DNA of 61,819 nt from an uncultured Lachnospiraceae bacterium (GCA_934293575.1 CAKQYU010000014.1:1-61819); one strand, 5' to 3'; counted from the first letter of the stretch, positions 33,344 to 43,385 are shown. Translations and numbers: made by a program. The notes: generated from the letters alone by a model not told the origin.

Positions 33344-35101
33344 ATGCCAGAGAAAAAAATTATGCTTGGTAATGAAGCGATTGCCCGTGGTGCGTTTGAA
33401 GCAGGAGTAAAAGTATCTGCGGCTTATCCGGGAACACCAAGTACAGAAATCAGTGAGAATTTAGTAAAATATCCGGAGATTTATTGTGAATGGTCTCCAA
33501 ATGAAAAAGTAGCAATGGAAGTTGCCGTTGGTGCGTCAATCAGCGGAGTACGTGCAATGGCATCCATGAAACATGTAGGTTTTAATGTAGCAGCGGATCC
33601 GATGTATACAGCAGCTTATATCGGAGCAACCGGTGGATTGGTTGCGGTTGTGGCAGATGATCCGGGAATGTACAGCTCACAAAATGAGCAGGATACCAGA
33701 CAGATTTGCCGTGCGGCACAGGTTCCGGTTTTAGAGCCGAGTGATTCGCAGGAGGCAAAAGATTATATGAAGCTGGCATTTTCATTGTCGGAAGAATATG
33801 ATACCCCGATTGTTTTGCGTACGACAACAAGACTGGCACATTCGCAGGGATTGGTTACCTTAGAAGACAGAGTCGTGCCGGAAGATAAAGTGTATGAAAG
33901 AAATATTGCAAAAAATGTTATGATGCCGGGTAATGCAATTAAGCGTCATATTTTTGTTGAAGAACGTTTGAAACGTATGTCAGAGGATGCAAATCAACTG
34001 ACGGTAAAGGAAAATGTTCCGCTGAATAAAGTAGAAATCAATGATACCAAAATCGGATTTATTACAAGCGGTATTCCGTATACCTATGTAAAAGAGGCAT
34101 GTCCCGAGGCTTCTGTATTGAAGCTTGGACTGGTTCATCCATTGCCGAAGCAGTTGATTAAAGACTTTGCAAAACAGGTGGATACACTCTACATTTTTGA
34201 GGAGTTAGAGCCGGTAATTGAAGAGCAGGTACGCGCAATGGGTATTGAGTGTATCGGTAAGGAAGCATTTACCGTTCAGGGTGAATATAGTGCGAACATG
34301 ATTCGTGAAGTTGTTTTAAAACAGAATCTGGATTTAAAAGAGCCTGCAAAGGTTGCCGGAAGACCTCCGTTGTTATGTCCAGGCTGTCCGCACAGAAGTG
34401 TATTCTCTGTTTTAAAGAAATTAAAAATTCATGCCGCCGGAGATATCGGATGTTATACATTGGGAGCGGTTGCACCGTTGAGTGTCGTTGATACCACAAT
34501 TTGTATGGGTGCTTCAATTTCTTCTCTTCATGGTATGGAGATGGCAAAAGGAAAAGAATACATCAAAAACTGGGTTGCAGTCATTGGTGATTCCACATTC
34601 ATGCATACGGGTGTCAACTCATTAATGAATATGGTTTACAATCAGGGAACCGGAACCGTTATTATTTTGGATAATTCGACAACCGGAATGACCGGACATC
34701 AGGATCATGCGGCAACCGGTAAGACATTACAGGGAAAAGTGGTTCCTGCAATTAACATTTATCATTTGTGTAAGGCAATGGGAATTGAGCATGTACAGGA
34801 AGTAAATGCATTTGATATACAGGAATTGGAAAGGGTGGTAAAGGAAGAAGTTGCAAGAGATGCGGTTTCTGTCATTATTACAAAGTCACCTTGCGTATTA
34901 TTAAAAGAAGTAAGTTTTCCAAATGTCTGCAAACCACTTTCTGAGAAATGTAAAAAATGCGGAAAATGCTTACAGCCGGGTTGTCCTGCTCTTACAAGAA
35001 ATGAAGACGGAACCATTACAATCGATCAGACAATGTGTAATGGCTGTGGCCTGTGTAAGCAGATGTGTCCGTTTGATGCAATCGAGGAGGTAGCAAGATA
35101 A
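33344..35101 (+). CDS. iorA: Indolepyruvate:ferredoxin oxidoreductase, alpha subunit
   Basis: A 585-residue thiamine-diphosphate enzyme that oxidises aryl pyruvates from aromatic amino acids to aryl-acetyl-CoA and reduces ferredoxin. Signatures: AYPGTPSTEI near the start, CPGCPHRSVF, the cofactor motif GDSTFMHTGVNSL...LDNSTTGMTG, and two [4Fe-4S] motifs at the C-terminus (CKKCGKCLQPGCP and CNGCGLCKQMCP). The stop overlaps the ATG of iorB by one base. It heads a run that continues into ddl and murI. Confidence 0.96.
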   Translation: MPEKKIMLGNEAIARGAFEAGVKVSAAYPGTPSTEISENLVKYPEIYCEWSPNEKVAMEVAVGASISGVRAMASMKHVGFNVAADPMYTAAYIGATGGLVAVVADDPGMYSSQNEQDTRQICRAAQVPVLEPSDSQEAKDYMKLAFSLSEEYDTPIVLRTTTRLAHSQGLVTLEDRVVPEDKVYERNIAKNVMMPGNAIKRHIFVEERLKRMSEDANQLTVKENVPLNKVEINDTKIGFITSGIPYTYVKEACPEASVLKLGLVHPLPKQLIKDFAKQVDTLYIFEELEPVIEEQVRAMGIECIGKEAFTVQGEYSANMIREVVLKQNLDLKEPAKVAGRPPLLCPGCPHRSVFSVLKKLKIHAAGDIGCYTLGAVAPLSVVDTTICMGASISSLHGMEMAKGKEYIKNWVAVIGDSTFMHTGVNSLMNMVYNQGTGTVIILDNSTTGMTGHQDHAATGKTLQGKVVPAINIYHLCKAMGIEHVQEVNAFDIQELERVVKEEVARDAVSVIITKSPCVLLKEVSFPNVCKPLSEKCKKCGKCLQPGCPALTRNEDGTITIDQTMCNGCGLCKQMCPFDAIEEVAR

Positions 35102-35673
35102 TGAGTGAGACAAAGAATATAATGATCGTCGGCGTAGGCGGACAGGGAACCCTTTTAACAAGCCGTATTTTAGGCGGAATTATGTTAAAGGGCGGATATG
35201 ACGTAAAATTATCGGAAGTACACGGAATGTCACAAAGAGGAGGTTCTGTTGTAACTTATGTAAGATATGGTGAAAAGGTTGCGGAACCGATTGTCGAAGA
35301 AGGTCAGGCAGATGTATTGATTGCATTTGAACGGTTAGAAGCGCTTCGTTATGCACATTTTCTAAAACCGGATGGAGTTTTGATTGTGAATGATCATCGT
35401 ATGGATCCGATAACGGTTGTGACAGGGGCTGCACAGTATCCGGAAAATATTCTGGAGAATCTTTCAAAGGAACATACCGTGTATTCGATTGATGCAGCAA
35501 AAGAGGCGTTAAAACTTGGAAATTCAAGAGTATTTAACAATGTTGTATTAGGTCTGGCTGCACAGCATATGGATTTCACGAAGGAAGAGTGGTTAGAGGT
35601 TATTGCCAATACCGTGCCACCAAAGACAGTTGAGATTAATCAGAAAGCATTTTTAGTAGGATTTGAGAAATAA
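35101..35673 (+). CDS. iorB: Indolepyruvate:ferredoxin oxidoreductase, beta subunit
   Basis: A 190-residue protein of the pyruvate-ferredoxin-oxidoreductase gamma type: VGVGGQGTLLTSRILG at the start, SEVHGMSQRGGSVVTYVRYG near residue 39, ending VEINQKAFLVGF. It binds IorA to form the active enzyme. The one-base overlap with iorA couples translation. Confidence 0.95.
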   Translation: MSETKNIMIVGVGGQGTLLTSRILGGIMLKGGYDVKLSEVHGMSQRGGSVVTYVRYGEKVAEPIVEEGQADVLIAFERLEALRYAHFLKPDGVLIVNDHRMDPITVVTGAAQYPENILENLSKEHTVYSIDAAKEALKLGNSRVFNNVVLGLAAQHMDFTKEEWLEVIANTVPPKTVEINQKAFLVGFEK

Positions 35674-35697
35674 AATCAAATTGGAAAAGGAGTATCC

Positions 35698-36780
35698 ATG
35701 AGCAAGAAAAATATAGCAATCATATTTGGCGGACAGTCTTCGGAGCATGACGTTTCCTGCATTTCCGTAGTTACGGTAGCGGGTGCCATTAATCAGGCTG
35801 CATATAATATTTTGTATATCGGAATTACAAAGGAAGGGCATTGGTTATATGTTAAGGATATGGCTTCCATTCAGGATGGAAGCTGGGAGGCATCAGATAC
35901 AGAGGCGGTAATATCTCCGGATGCAACAAAAAAAGAAGTGATTTTGTCGGGACCGGATGGAGTTACCACACAAAAAATAGATGTTATATTTCCTGTGCTT
36001 CATGGTATGTATGGTGAAGACGGAACCATTCAGGGATTGTTTGAACTTGCAAAGATTCCATATGTTGGATGCGGCGTGTTAGCGTCGGCTGCCGGTATGG
36101 ATAAGGTTTATACCAAAATTATTGTAGATGATTTGGGTGTGAAACAGGCAGAGTATGTGTTGGTTCGTGCAGTAGATGTAGAACGTTCAAAGCAGGATGT
36201 TACCGTTATGGAAGAACAGGTAAGAAGGGTAGAAGAAAAACTTAACTATCCGGTATTTATTAAGCCAAGTAAAGCAGGTTCTTCACAGGGTGTATCAAAG
36301 GCTCATAATAAGGAAGAGTTAATTACAGGTTTAGAGCTTGCGGCAAAGCACGATACAAAAATTTTAGTAGAACGGAACATTGTCGGAAGGGAAATCGAAT
36401 GTGCCGTATTAGGAAGTGCAGGTGCAGTTGAGGCTTCCGGTGTGGGAGAAATTCTTGCTGCGGCAGAATTTTATGATTATGATGCAAAATATAACAATGC
36501 AGAATCGAAAACAGTACTTTCTCCTGAATTGCCGGAGGGCAAAACAGAAGAAATCAGGGAAGCGGCAAAAAAAATATTTACCGCATTGGACGGATATGGT
36601 TTGTCTCGTGTCGATTTCTTCCTGGAAAAAGAAACCAATCAGGTTATCTTTAACGAAATCAATACATTGCCGGGCTTTACATCCATCAGTATGTATCCGA
36701 TGTTATGGAAAGAAGCGGGACTTCCGTTAGAGGAATTGGTAGAAAAACAGATTCAGCTGGCATTTGAAAGAAGATATTAA
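35698..36780 (+). CDS. ddl: D-alanine--D-alanine ligase
   Basis: A 360-residue ATP-grasp enzyme that makes the D-Ala-D-Ala dipeptide for peptidoglycan. GGQSSEHDVSCIS is at the N-terminus, HGMYGEDGTIQGLFE near 105, the omega-loop tyrosine segment EFYDYDAKY, and the metal-binding NEINTLPGFTSISMYP at the end. The tyrosine loop argues for D-Ala rather than D-lactate as second substrate. It follows iorB by 24 bases with GGAG upstream and is followed by murI, giving a D-amino-acid supply pair. Confidence 0.93.
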   Translation: MSKKNIAIIFGGQSSEHDVSCISVVTVAGAINQAAYNILYIGITKEGHWLYVKDMASIQDGSWEASDTEAVISPDATKKEVILSGPDGVTTQKIDVIFPVLHGMYGEDGTIQGLFELAKIPYVGCGVLASAAGMDKVYTKIIVDDLGVKQAEYVLVRAVDVERSKQDVTVMEEQVRRVEEKLNYPVFIKPSKAGSSQGVSKAHNKEELITGLELAAKHDTKILVERNIVGREIECAVLGSAGAVEASGVGEILAAAEFYDYDAKYNNAESKTVLSPELPEGKTEEIREAAKKIFTALDGYGLSRVDFFLEKETNQVIFNEINTLPGFTSISMYPMLWKEAGLPLEELVEKQIQLAFERRY

Positions 36781-36810
36781 TTTAGCAGCTTTGGAAAGAA
36801 GGAAAGCACT

Positions 36811-37614
36811 ATGAACAACCCAATTGGAGTATTTGATTCCGGCGTTGGCGGACTTACCGTTGCCAGAGAGATTATGCGACAGCTTCCGAATGAAGATTTG
36901 GTATATTTTGGAGATACGGCGAGAGTACCTTATGGTTCAAAATCAAAGAAGACCGTATTAAAATACAGCAGACAGATAGTCCGGTTTTTGCTGACAAAGG
37001 ATGTAAAGGCAATTGTGGTTGCCTGTAATACCGCAAGTGCACTGGCATTGGATGAGATTGCACGGGAAATCGATGTTCCGATTATCGGAGTTGTGAAACC
37101 GGGAGCAAAGATGGCGGTGGAGACAACCAATACCGGTAATGTTGGAGTAATTGCTACACAAAGTACCATTAAATCAGGGATATATAATGATTATATCCAT
37201 GAATTGAATCCGGATATAACGGTTGTGAGTAAGGCTTGTCCGTTATTTGTTCCGTTAGTTGAAGAAGGTCTGTTGGAAGACCGGGTTACAGAGGATATTG
37301 CGGGAAGATATTTACAGGAACTGAAGGAATATCATGTGGATTCCCTGGTGTTAGGCTGCACACATTACCCTTTGCTGCATAATGTTATAAGACGGTTCAT
37401 GGGAGAGGAAGTCAGACTTGTGAATCCTGCTTATGAAACAGCAAAAAGCTTAAAGGAACTATTGGCAGAGCAGGGAATATTAAATACAAAAAAACACAAG
37501 TCGGAATATGAATATTATGTAAGTGATGGAGTGGAACAGTTTGTTTCATTTGCTGACCGTGTTCTTCCGTGCCATGTGACAGAAACGACAGTTATTGATA
37601 TTGAGAGCTATTAA
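36811..37614 (+). CDS. murI: Glutamate racemase
   Basis: A 267-residue enzyme supplying D-glutamate for peptidoglycan. FDSGVGGLTV at the start, YFGDTARVPYGSKS, and both catalytic cysteine motifs, VACNTASA (about residue 70) and LGCTHYPLL (about 182), are intact. It lies 30 bases after ddl in the same direction. Confidence 0.96.
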   Translation: MNNPIGVFDSGVGGLTVAREIMRQLPNEDLVYFGDTARVPYGSKSKKTVLKYSRQIVRFLLTKDVKAIVVACNTASALALDEIAREIDVPIIGVVKPGAKMAVETTNTGNVGVIATQSTIKSGIYNDYIHELNPDITVVSKACPLFVPLVEEGLLEDRVTEDIAGRYLQELKEYHVDSLVLGCTHYPLLHNVIRRFMGEEVRLVNPAYETAKSLKELLAEQGILNTKKHKSEYEYYVSDGVEQFVSFADRVLPCHVTETTVIDIESY

Positions 37615-37640
37615 AATGTATGCGACGAGGGTAGGGGATT

Positions 37641-38249
37641 ATGAAGAAAGATACATTTAAAAAAGTATGGGTGATAATATTAATTGTTGTTAATGTAGTT
37701 GGTCTGGGATTTGCCGGTATCATGTTTCTTGGTCAATATAATCTGACAAAGAGTATGAATGAGTCAAGGGATGAAGAACAAAAAAAGTCTGAGACGATCG
37801 AACAGATGAAAGATTTGGGAACGTATGACTGCTATGATGAATTTACAAGAGTTTGTGAATCAATGTATCAGGAAGATGTAGACCGAATTCTGGAAGAACA
37901 TTCTTTTGAAAACGAAACGGAATATTATCTGGTAGAATATGGGGATTCCTGTGCTATTGTTGATATGCGGGACGTACAATATACATGTGATATCCGAGGC
38001 GGAGATACTTATCTGTTAGTGGAAAAAGAACCGGAATTTATAGATGAGCAGTCAGAATTACCAATATTAAAATGTGTGGCATATGCAGATGGGTTTCTGG
38101 GTCATCCGAGTCCGTTTGAGGCAATATTTGGAATAGCAGGGATATTCATTTTTGCCGGTGTAATTGTTCTGGATGTTATCTGGTGTATGGTTTTCATGAT
38201 TGTAGGAATAGTAAGGAAAATAAAATCCGGCGCAAATAATGTAAAATAA
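37641..38249 (+). CDS. Membrane protein of unknown function
   Basis: A 202-residue protein with one N-terminal membrane helix (about 8-28) and one C-terminal helix (about 163-188), enclosing a mostly acidic region of about 130 residues with four cysteines that would sit outside if the N-terminus is inside. I do not recognise the family. It lies 26 bases after murI and 10 before the next gene, so it belongs to the iorAB-ddl-murI transcription run. Confidence 0.6.
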   Translation: MKKDTFKKVWVIILIVVNVVGLGFAGIMFLGQYNLTKSMNESRDEEQKKSETIEQMKDLGTYDCYDEFTRVCESMYQEDVDRILEEHSFENETEYYLVEYGDSCAIVDMRDVQYTCDIRGGDTYLLVEKEPEFIDEQSELPILKCVAYADGFLGHPSPFEAIFGIAGIFIFAGVIVLDVIWCMVFMIVGIVRKIKSGANNVK

Positions 38250-38259
38250 AGAGGCTGAT

Positions 38260-38676
38260 ATGACAAAGAATGTATTAATATCCGTATCCGGAACCCAGTT
38301 TGATGTGGATGGTGATGCCATTGAACTGGTGGTACCGGGAACTTATTATATGAAAAATAATAAACACTACATTTTTTTTGAGGAACAATCGGAGGAAAAT
38401 GGTCAGGTTATAAAAAACAGTGTGAAGTTTTATGACGGACATTTTGAAATGACCAAAAAGGGAGGACAGACTTCTCTTTTGACATTCGAGCAGGATAAGA
38501 AAACCTCCATGGTCTATCACACGGTTGCGGGACCGTTGCAGATTGGTTCCACAACGCATGAACTGACAATCCATGAAACGGAAGAAGAGATTTTGGTTCA
38601 TGTAAAATATGCATTGGATATTAACTATGATTTTATATCGGAATGCAGTGTAATATTGAAGGTGCAGGCAAGATGA
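38260..38676 (+). CDS. DUF1934 family beta-barrel protein
   Basis: A 138-residue protein of alternating strands (VLISVSGTQFDVDGDAIELV, YYMKNNKHYIFFEE, TSMVYHTVAGPLQIG, YALDINYDFISEC) typical of DUF1934 (YwiB-like), a calycin-fold family of unknown function found widely in Firmicutes. Its stop overlaps the start of the methyltransferase gene (ATGA). Confidence 0.8.
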   Translation: MTKNVLISVSGTQFDVDGDAIELVVPGTYYMKNNKHYIFFEEQSEENGQVIKNSVKFYDGHFEMTKKGGQTSLLTFEQDKKTSMVYHTVAGPLQIGSTTHELTIHETEEEILVHVKYALDINYDFISECSVILKVQAR

Positions 38677-39317
38677 AAAGAAAAAAAGGAAAAAATCCAA
38701 CTTATAATGAGGATGAACAGTTTGAAGCCTTCTTTGGTATTGAAAGTACAGAGGTTGTTTACAATAACCGTTATAATGATGACTATTATCGATATGAGCC
38801 CACCAGTTATAGTGGGCTCATTTGTGCCTTTGATGCCTTTGACGGAGTGATATCGAAATATGACCGGTTGGTGGATTTTGGTTGTGGAAAGGGCAGAGTA
38901 TTGTTCTATGTAAATCAGAGATACCAATGTGAGGTCTGCGGAATTGAAGTGGATGAGGATTTGTATCAAAAGGCACTGGAAAACCGGAAGCACTATAATA
39001 AACTGTTTCAGGATAGCAGAGACCGGGTTGAAATCATAAACGGAAGAGCGGAAGACTATGAGATACATCCGGAGGATACGGTTTTCTATTTCTTTAATCC
39101 GTTTGAAATCAGCATTTTTCAAAAGGTAATTGACAATATTCTGGAAAGTGTCCGCCGGCATCCCCGCATCATTTATATTATGATGTATTATCCGAAGGAG
39201 GATTACCGGAAGTATCTGCAATATCGGAAATTTGCACTTTATAAGATGGTAAAACTGCCGGATTATGAGAAGGACTGGAACGAAAAAATGGTAATATACG
39301 AAATGAAAAATCTCTAA
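38673..39317 (+). CDS. SAM-dependent methyltransferase
   Basis: A 214-residue class I methyltransferase: the SAM-binding motif I is LVDFGCGKGRVLFYV (about residue 73), followed by an acidic VCGIEVDEDLY strand end and the FYFFNPFE segment in the motif IV position. The basic N-terminus (KRKKGKN) is unusual. The ATG at 38673 overlaps the previous stop by 4 bases. The substrate is unknown. Confidence 0.83.
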   Translation: MKRKKGKNPTYNEDEQFEAFFGIESTEVVYNNRYNDDYYRYEPTSYSGLICAFDAFDGVISKYDRLVDFGCGKGRVLFYVNQRYQCEVCGIEVDEDLYQKALENRKHYNKLFQDSRDRVEIINGRAEDYEIHPEDTVFYFFNPFEISIFQKVIDNILESVRRHPRIIYIMMYYPKEDYRKYLQYRKFALYKMVKLPDYEKDWNEKMVIYEMKNL

Positions 39318-39356
39318 ATGTTGCGCTTTGGTAAAATTTATATACAAGATGTCTCG

Positions 39357-39385
39357 TTGTTAGAATCAGGGGGATATGGTATAAT
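39357..39385 (+). promoter_or_regulatory. Promoter for gdpP-rplI-dnaB
   Basis: TTGTTA (39357-39362), 17-base spacer, TATAAT (39380-39385). Confidence 0.75.
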
Positions 39386-39434
39386 ACACGGGGATAATTG
39401 GAGTAAAATCTTTGGATAAGCAGGAAGGATTATC

Positions 39435-41495
39435 ATGAAAGAAAATCGATTATTAAGAAAAGAATTAGATAAATATTTGAAGGTGCCGTTTTATTTACTT
39501 GCACTTCTGATTGTAATGAATGTGGTTGTGTATCGTATGGATGTAAAGTGCGGTCTGGTGGTATCGGTTGTCCTTTTATTTTATTTGGTCGGGGCATTTT
39601 ATGTTTATTTCCGTAAAAGACCGAATGTTATTTCGGATTTGGTCGCACTGGGATTTGCGAGAGGTTCCATTCAGACAACCCTGTTAAGGGAATTGTCGGT
39701 TCCGTATTCTTTAGTGGATTCCAAGGGACGCGTATTATGGGGGAATAAGGCGTTTTACGATACCATTAAGAGTGACCGTCAACATACACGGAAGCATATC
39801 CAGAATATTTTTACGGATATTACGTTGGAATTATTTGATATGGAGGCAGAGGATTATAACCAGCGGGTCGTTCATATTTTTCAGAATAATTGCAATTATC
39901 AGGTTAAAATCCAGAAACTGGCAGTTCAGGATATGTTATCGGAGCGTCTGACCGAGCAGATGACTTCCGAAGATTCCTTATTTGCAATTTATTTTTATGA
40001 TGAAACAGATTACATTGCGGCAGTTGCGGAAAAAGAAAAAATAAAAATGGTGGTCGGGCATATTTATATCGACAATTACGAGGAGGCTATGGATTCTACC
40101 GAGGAAGTAAGAAGGTCATTGCTGGTTGCGTTGATTGAGCGGAAGATTATGAAGTATATGCAGACAGTGGATGCCGTAATCAAAAAGCTTGAAAAGGATA
40201 AATACTTTTTTGTATGTCAGCAGCAAAATCTGGAGCAGTTGCAGGCAGGTAAGTTTTCTTTATTGGATGAAGTCCGCAGTATCAGTATTGGTAATGAAAC
40301 GCCGGTTACCTTGAGTATTGCGGTTGGTGTGGATCCGGAAAATGATAATTATGCAACTTCTTATGAATATTCGCATATGGCAATGGATATGGCATTGGGA
40401 AGAGGTGGTGACCAGGCGGTTGTCAAAATAGGAGATAAGATTCTTTACTACGGAGGAAAAACACAGTCTTCTGAGAAAAATACCCGTGTAAAGGCCCGTG
40501 TAAAGGCACATGCTTTAAAGGAAATAATGATGAACAAGGATGAAGTAATCATTATGGGTCATCAGAAACCGGATATTGACTGTCTGGGTTCGGCAATCGG
40601 TATCTATCGTCTGGCAGCGATGATGGATAAAAAGGCACATATCGTTATTAATGAAATTACCAGTTCCATCCGTCCTGCAATGAACAGTTTCTTAGGAAGC
40701 AGTGTTTACCCGGCTGATATGTTTTATAACAGTGAGCAGGCAATTGAAGCGGTGAATCCGAATACCGTTGTGGTTGTTGTTGACGTAAACCGTCCGGGAA
40801 GAACCGAGTGTGAAGAATTGCTGGCACATACAAAGAATATTGTAGTAATCGACCATCACAGACAGAGCGGAGATGTAATTGAGCATGCGACATTATCGTA
40901 TATTGAACCATATGCATCTTCTGCCTGTGAAATGATAGCTGAGATTTTACAATACAGTATGGATAAACCGAAACTGCGTCCGGCTGAGGCAGATGCAATG
41001 TATGCGGGAATACTGGTAGATACCGACAATTTTGTTACAAAGACCGGTGTCCGTACTTTCGAGGCAGCATCTTTCCTTCGTAAGAACGGTGCCGATATGA
41101 CAAGAGTACGAAAGGCATACCGTTCGGATTTAGATAGTTACAGACAGATTGCACAGGGTGTGGCAAGAGCGGAGATTTATCTGGAAAGCTTTGCAATTTC
41201 CGATATGCCGACAGAAGGCGTTGACAGTCCTACCGTATTAGCGGCAAAGGTTGCAAATGATTTGCTGGATATAGATGATGTCCGGGCATCTTTCGTCATG
41301 ACGAAAATTGACAATACCGTTTATGTAAGTGCCCGTTCCATTGACGATGTGAATGTTCAGGTTATTATGGAAAAATTTGGTGGCGGAGGTCACGGAACCG
41401 TAGCCGGTGCCCAAATTGAAGATAAGTCGATTGATGAAGTAAAACAGGATATTCGCGATTTGTTGCTGACAATGAATACGGATGGCGAAATCTGA
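39435..41495 (+). CDS. gdpP: Cyclic-di-AMP phosphodiesterase GdpP
   Basis: A 686-residue membrane protein: two membrane helices (about 15-58), a PAS-like domain (about 85-180), a degenerate GGDEF domain (about 190-335), then the DHH domain (about 355-510) and a DHHA1 domain (to 686). Key motifs are GHQKPDIDCLGSAIG, VVDVNRPG, VIDHHRQSGD and GGGGHGTVAGAQI. It hydrolyses cyclic-di-AMP. The order gdpP-rplI-dnaB is conserved across Firmicutes, which supports all three calls. Confidence 0.95.
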   Translation: MKENRLLRKELDKYLKVPFYLLALLIVMNVVVYRMDVKCGLVVSVVLLFYLVGAFYVYFRKRPNVISDLVALGFARGSIQTTLLRELSVPYSLVDSKGRVLWGNKAFYDTIKSDRQHTRKHIQNIFTDITLELFDMEAEDYNQRVVHIFQNNCNYQVKIQKLAVQDMLSERLTEQMTSEDSLFAIYFYDETDYIAAVAEKEKIKMVVGHIYIDNYEEAMDSTEEVRRSLLVALIERKIMKYMQTVDAVIKKLEKDKYFFVCQQQNLEQLQAGKFSLLDEVRSISIGNETPVTLSIAVGVDPENDNYATSYEYSHMAMDMALGRGGDQAVVKIGDKILYYGGKTQSSEKNTRVKARVKAHALKEIMMNKDEVIIMGHQKPDIDCLGSAIGIYRLAAMMDKKAHIVINEITSSIRPAMNSFLGSSVYPADMFYNSEQAIEAVNPNTVVVVVDVNRPGRTECEELLAHTKNIVVIDHHRQSGDVIEHATLSYIEPYASSACEMIAEILQYSMDKPKLRPAEADAMYAGILVDTDNFVTKTGVRTFEAASFLRKNGADMTRVRKAYRSDLDSYRQIAQGVARAEIYLESFAISDMPTEGVDSPTVLAAKVANDLLDIDDVRASFVMTKIDNTVYVSARSIDDVNVQVIMEKFGGGGHGTVAGAQIEDKSIDEVKQDIRDLLLTMNTDGEI

Positions 41496-41517
41496 GAAAC
41501 AGAAAGGATGAGTGCAA

Positions 41518-41964
41518 ATGGAAGTTATATTATTGGAAGATGTAAAAAATGTTGGAAAAAAGGGTGAAGTTGTAAAGGTAAAAGACGGTCTCGGCAGAAA
41601 TGTTTTAATTAAAAAGGGACAAGCGTTGGAGGCAACAACAAAGAACCTGAATGACTTAAAGTTGAAAAAAGCAAATGATGATAAAATTGCGGCAGAACAT
41701 TTAGCACAGGCACGGGAATTGGGAAAGAAAATCGATGATTCATCCATTTCCGTTGCAATTAAAGTGGGAGAAGGCGGTAAGAGCTTTGGTTCCGTTTCAT
41801 CAAAAGAAATTGCAGAGGAAGTGAAAGCCCAGCTTTCTATTGATGTGGATAAGAAAAAAGTACAGTTAAAAGAACCGATTAAGAATACTGGTGAATATGA
41901 TGTCAAGATTAAGTTACATCCGCAGGTAACTGCAACTTTGAAGGTTAAAGTTCAGGGAAAATAA
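41518..41964 (+). CDS. rplI: Ribosomal protein bL9
   Basis: A 148-residue protein with the classic N-terminal domain (MEVILLEDVKNVGKKGEVV, then KDGLGRNVLIKKGQA), a connecting helix and the C-terminal domain. The ATG at 41518 is preferred over 41512 because the family starts here and AAAGGATG lies upstream. It is the middle gene of gdpP-rplI-dnaB. Confidence 0.97.
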   Translation: MEVILLEDVKNVGKKGEVVKVKDGLGRNVLIKKGQALEATTKNLNDLKLKKANDDKIAAEHLAQARELGKKIDDSSISVAIKVGEGGKSFGSVSSKEIAEEVKAQLSIDVDKKKVQLKEPIKNTGEYDVKIKLHPQVTATLKVKVQGK

Positions 41965-42001
41965 TACGGTTGTTTAATCAAAAACGATAGGAAGATGAAA
42001 A

Positions 42002-43348
42002 ATGGATGAAGCGGTAATTAAGAAAATTCAACCGAATGATATGAAGGCGGAACAGGCGGTAATCGGTTCTATGCTGTTAGACCGTAATATGATAGTAGAG
42101 GTTGCGGATATTCTGACAAAGGATGATTTTTATTATCAGCAATATGGTCTGATGTTTGAAGCAATGGTTGTTCTGTATAATGAAGGGAAACCGGTAGATC
42201 TTTTGACGGTCAGTAACAAGTTAAAGGAAATGGGTGCACCGGATAATGTGGCAGACACAGAATATATAGCAGAAACATTAATGTATGTGGAATATTCCGG
42301 TCAGGCTAAGGATTATGCGGAGATTGTACAGGATAAGGCAATCTTGCGACGGATGATTCGATTTACGGAAAAAACAACCGAAACCTGTTATTCGGGAAAG
42401 GTAAATGTTGCGGAACTGTTGGATAGCTCTGAAAAAGAGTTGTTTGATATCAGTCAGCACAAAAGCGGTGCAACGGATTTTGTCAGCATGAAAGAGGTTG
42501 CATTGAATGTCCTATCAACCATAGAAGAATCGGCAAATCGTAAGAGTAAGGTTACAGGTGTGCCGACAGGATTTATTGATTTGGATGAAAAACTATCCGG
42601 TCTGCATGGTTCGGAATTGATTTTAATTGCGGCAAGACCTGCTATGGGTAAAACGGCATTTGCGTTAAATATTGCACAATATGCGGCAATGAAAAAAAAT
42701 GTTGCCACTGCGATTTTTAGTCTGGAAATGAGTAAGGAACAGTTGGCAACCCGTTTGATTGCAATGGATTCCATGATTGACTCCCAGGCGATTCGTACAG
42801 GACAGTTGCAGGATATGGATTGGGTAAAATTAATTGATTCCACACATCGGGTTGGTACAACCCCGATGTTTATAGATGATACCCCGGGTATTACGGTATC
42901 CGAATTGCGTTCAAAGTGTCGTAAATTAAAACAGACACAGAATCTTGGTTTGATTGTAATCGACTATTTGCAGTTGATGAACGGAAGTGGGAAAAAGGAA
43001 TCCCGCCAACAGGAGATATCGGAAATCAGCCGTTCCTTGAAGAAACTGGCAAGAGAATTGGATGTTCCGGTTATTGCCCTGTCACAGTTAAATCGTGCGG
43101 CAGATGCACGAGAAGATCATAAGCCGGTTATGTCGGATTTGCGTGAATCCGGTGCGATTGAGCAGGATGCCGATGTCATTATGTTTATTTACCGGGATGA
43201 CTACTATAATAAAGAATCGGAAAAACCGGGTATTGCGGAAATCATTGTTGCAAAACAAAGAAATGGTTCAACCGGACCGGTTGAACTTGTCTGGTTAGGA
43301 CAATATACCAAATTTGCAAATAAAGAACATCGTGGAAAACGAGGATAA
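42002..43348 (+). CDS. dnaB: Replicative DNA helicase DnaB
   Basis: A 448-residue helicase: N-terminal domain starting MKAEQAVIGSMLLD, Walker A AARPAMGKTAFALN (about residue 217), Walker B LIVIDYLQLM, then VIALSQLNRAADARED and SDLRESGAIEQDAD. No intein interrupts the motifs. It ends at a strong terminator. Confidence 0.97.
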   Translation: MDEAVIKKIQPNDMKAEQAVIGSMLLDRNMIVEVADILTKDDFYYQQYGLMFEAMVVLYNEGKPVDLLTVSNKLKEMGAPDNVADTEYIAETLMYVEYSGQAKDYAEIVQDKAILRRMIRFTEKTTETCYSGKVNVAELLDSSEKELFDISQHKSGATDFVSMKEVALNVLSTIEESANRKSKVTGVPTGFIDLDEKLSGLHGSELILIAARPAMGKTAFALNIAQYAAMKKNVATAIFSLEMSKEQLATRLIAMDSMIDSQAIRTGQLQDMDWVKLIDSTHRVGTTPMFIDDTPGITVSELRSKCRKLKQTQNLGLIVIDYLQLMNGSGKKESRQQEISEISRSLKKLARELDVPVIALSQLNRAADAREDHKPVMSDLRESGAIEQDADVIMFIYRDDYYNKESEKPGIAEIIVAKQRNGSTGPVELVWLGQYTKFANKEHRGKRG

Positions 43349-43350
43349 AG

Positions 43351-43385
43351 AAAAAAGATATCAGTCAGGCTGATATCTTTTTCTT
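43351..43385. terminator. Terminator shared by dnaB and convergent DUF4234 gene
   Basis: AAAAAAGATATCAG pairs with CTGATATCTTTTT around TCAGG. The minus-strand gene's last codons lie in the 3' arm. Confidence 0.88.
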
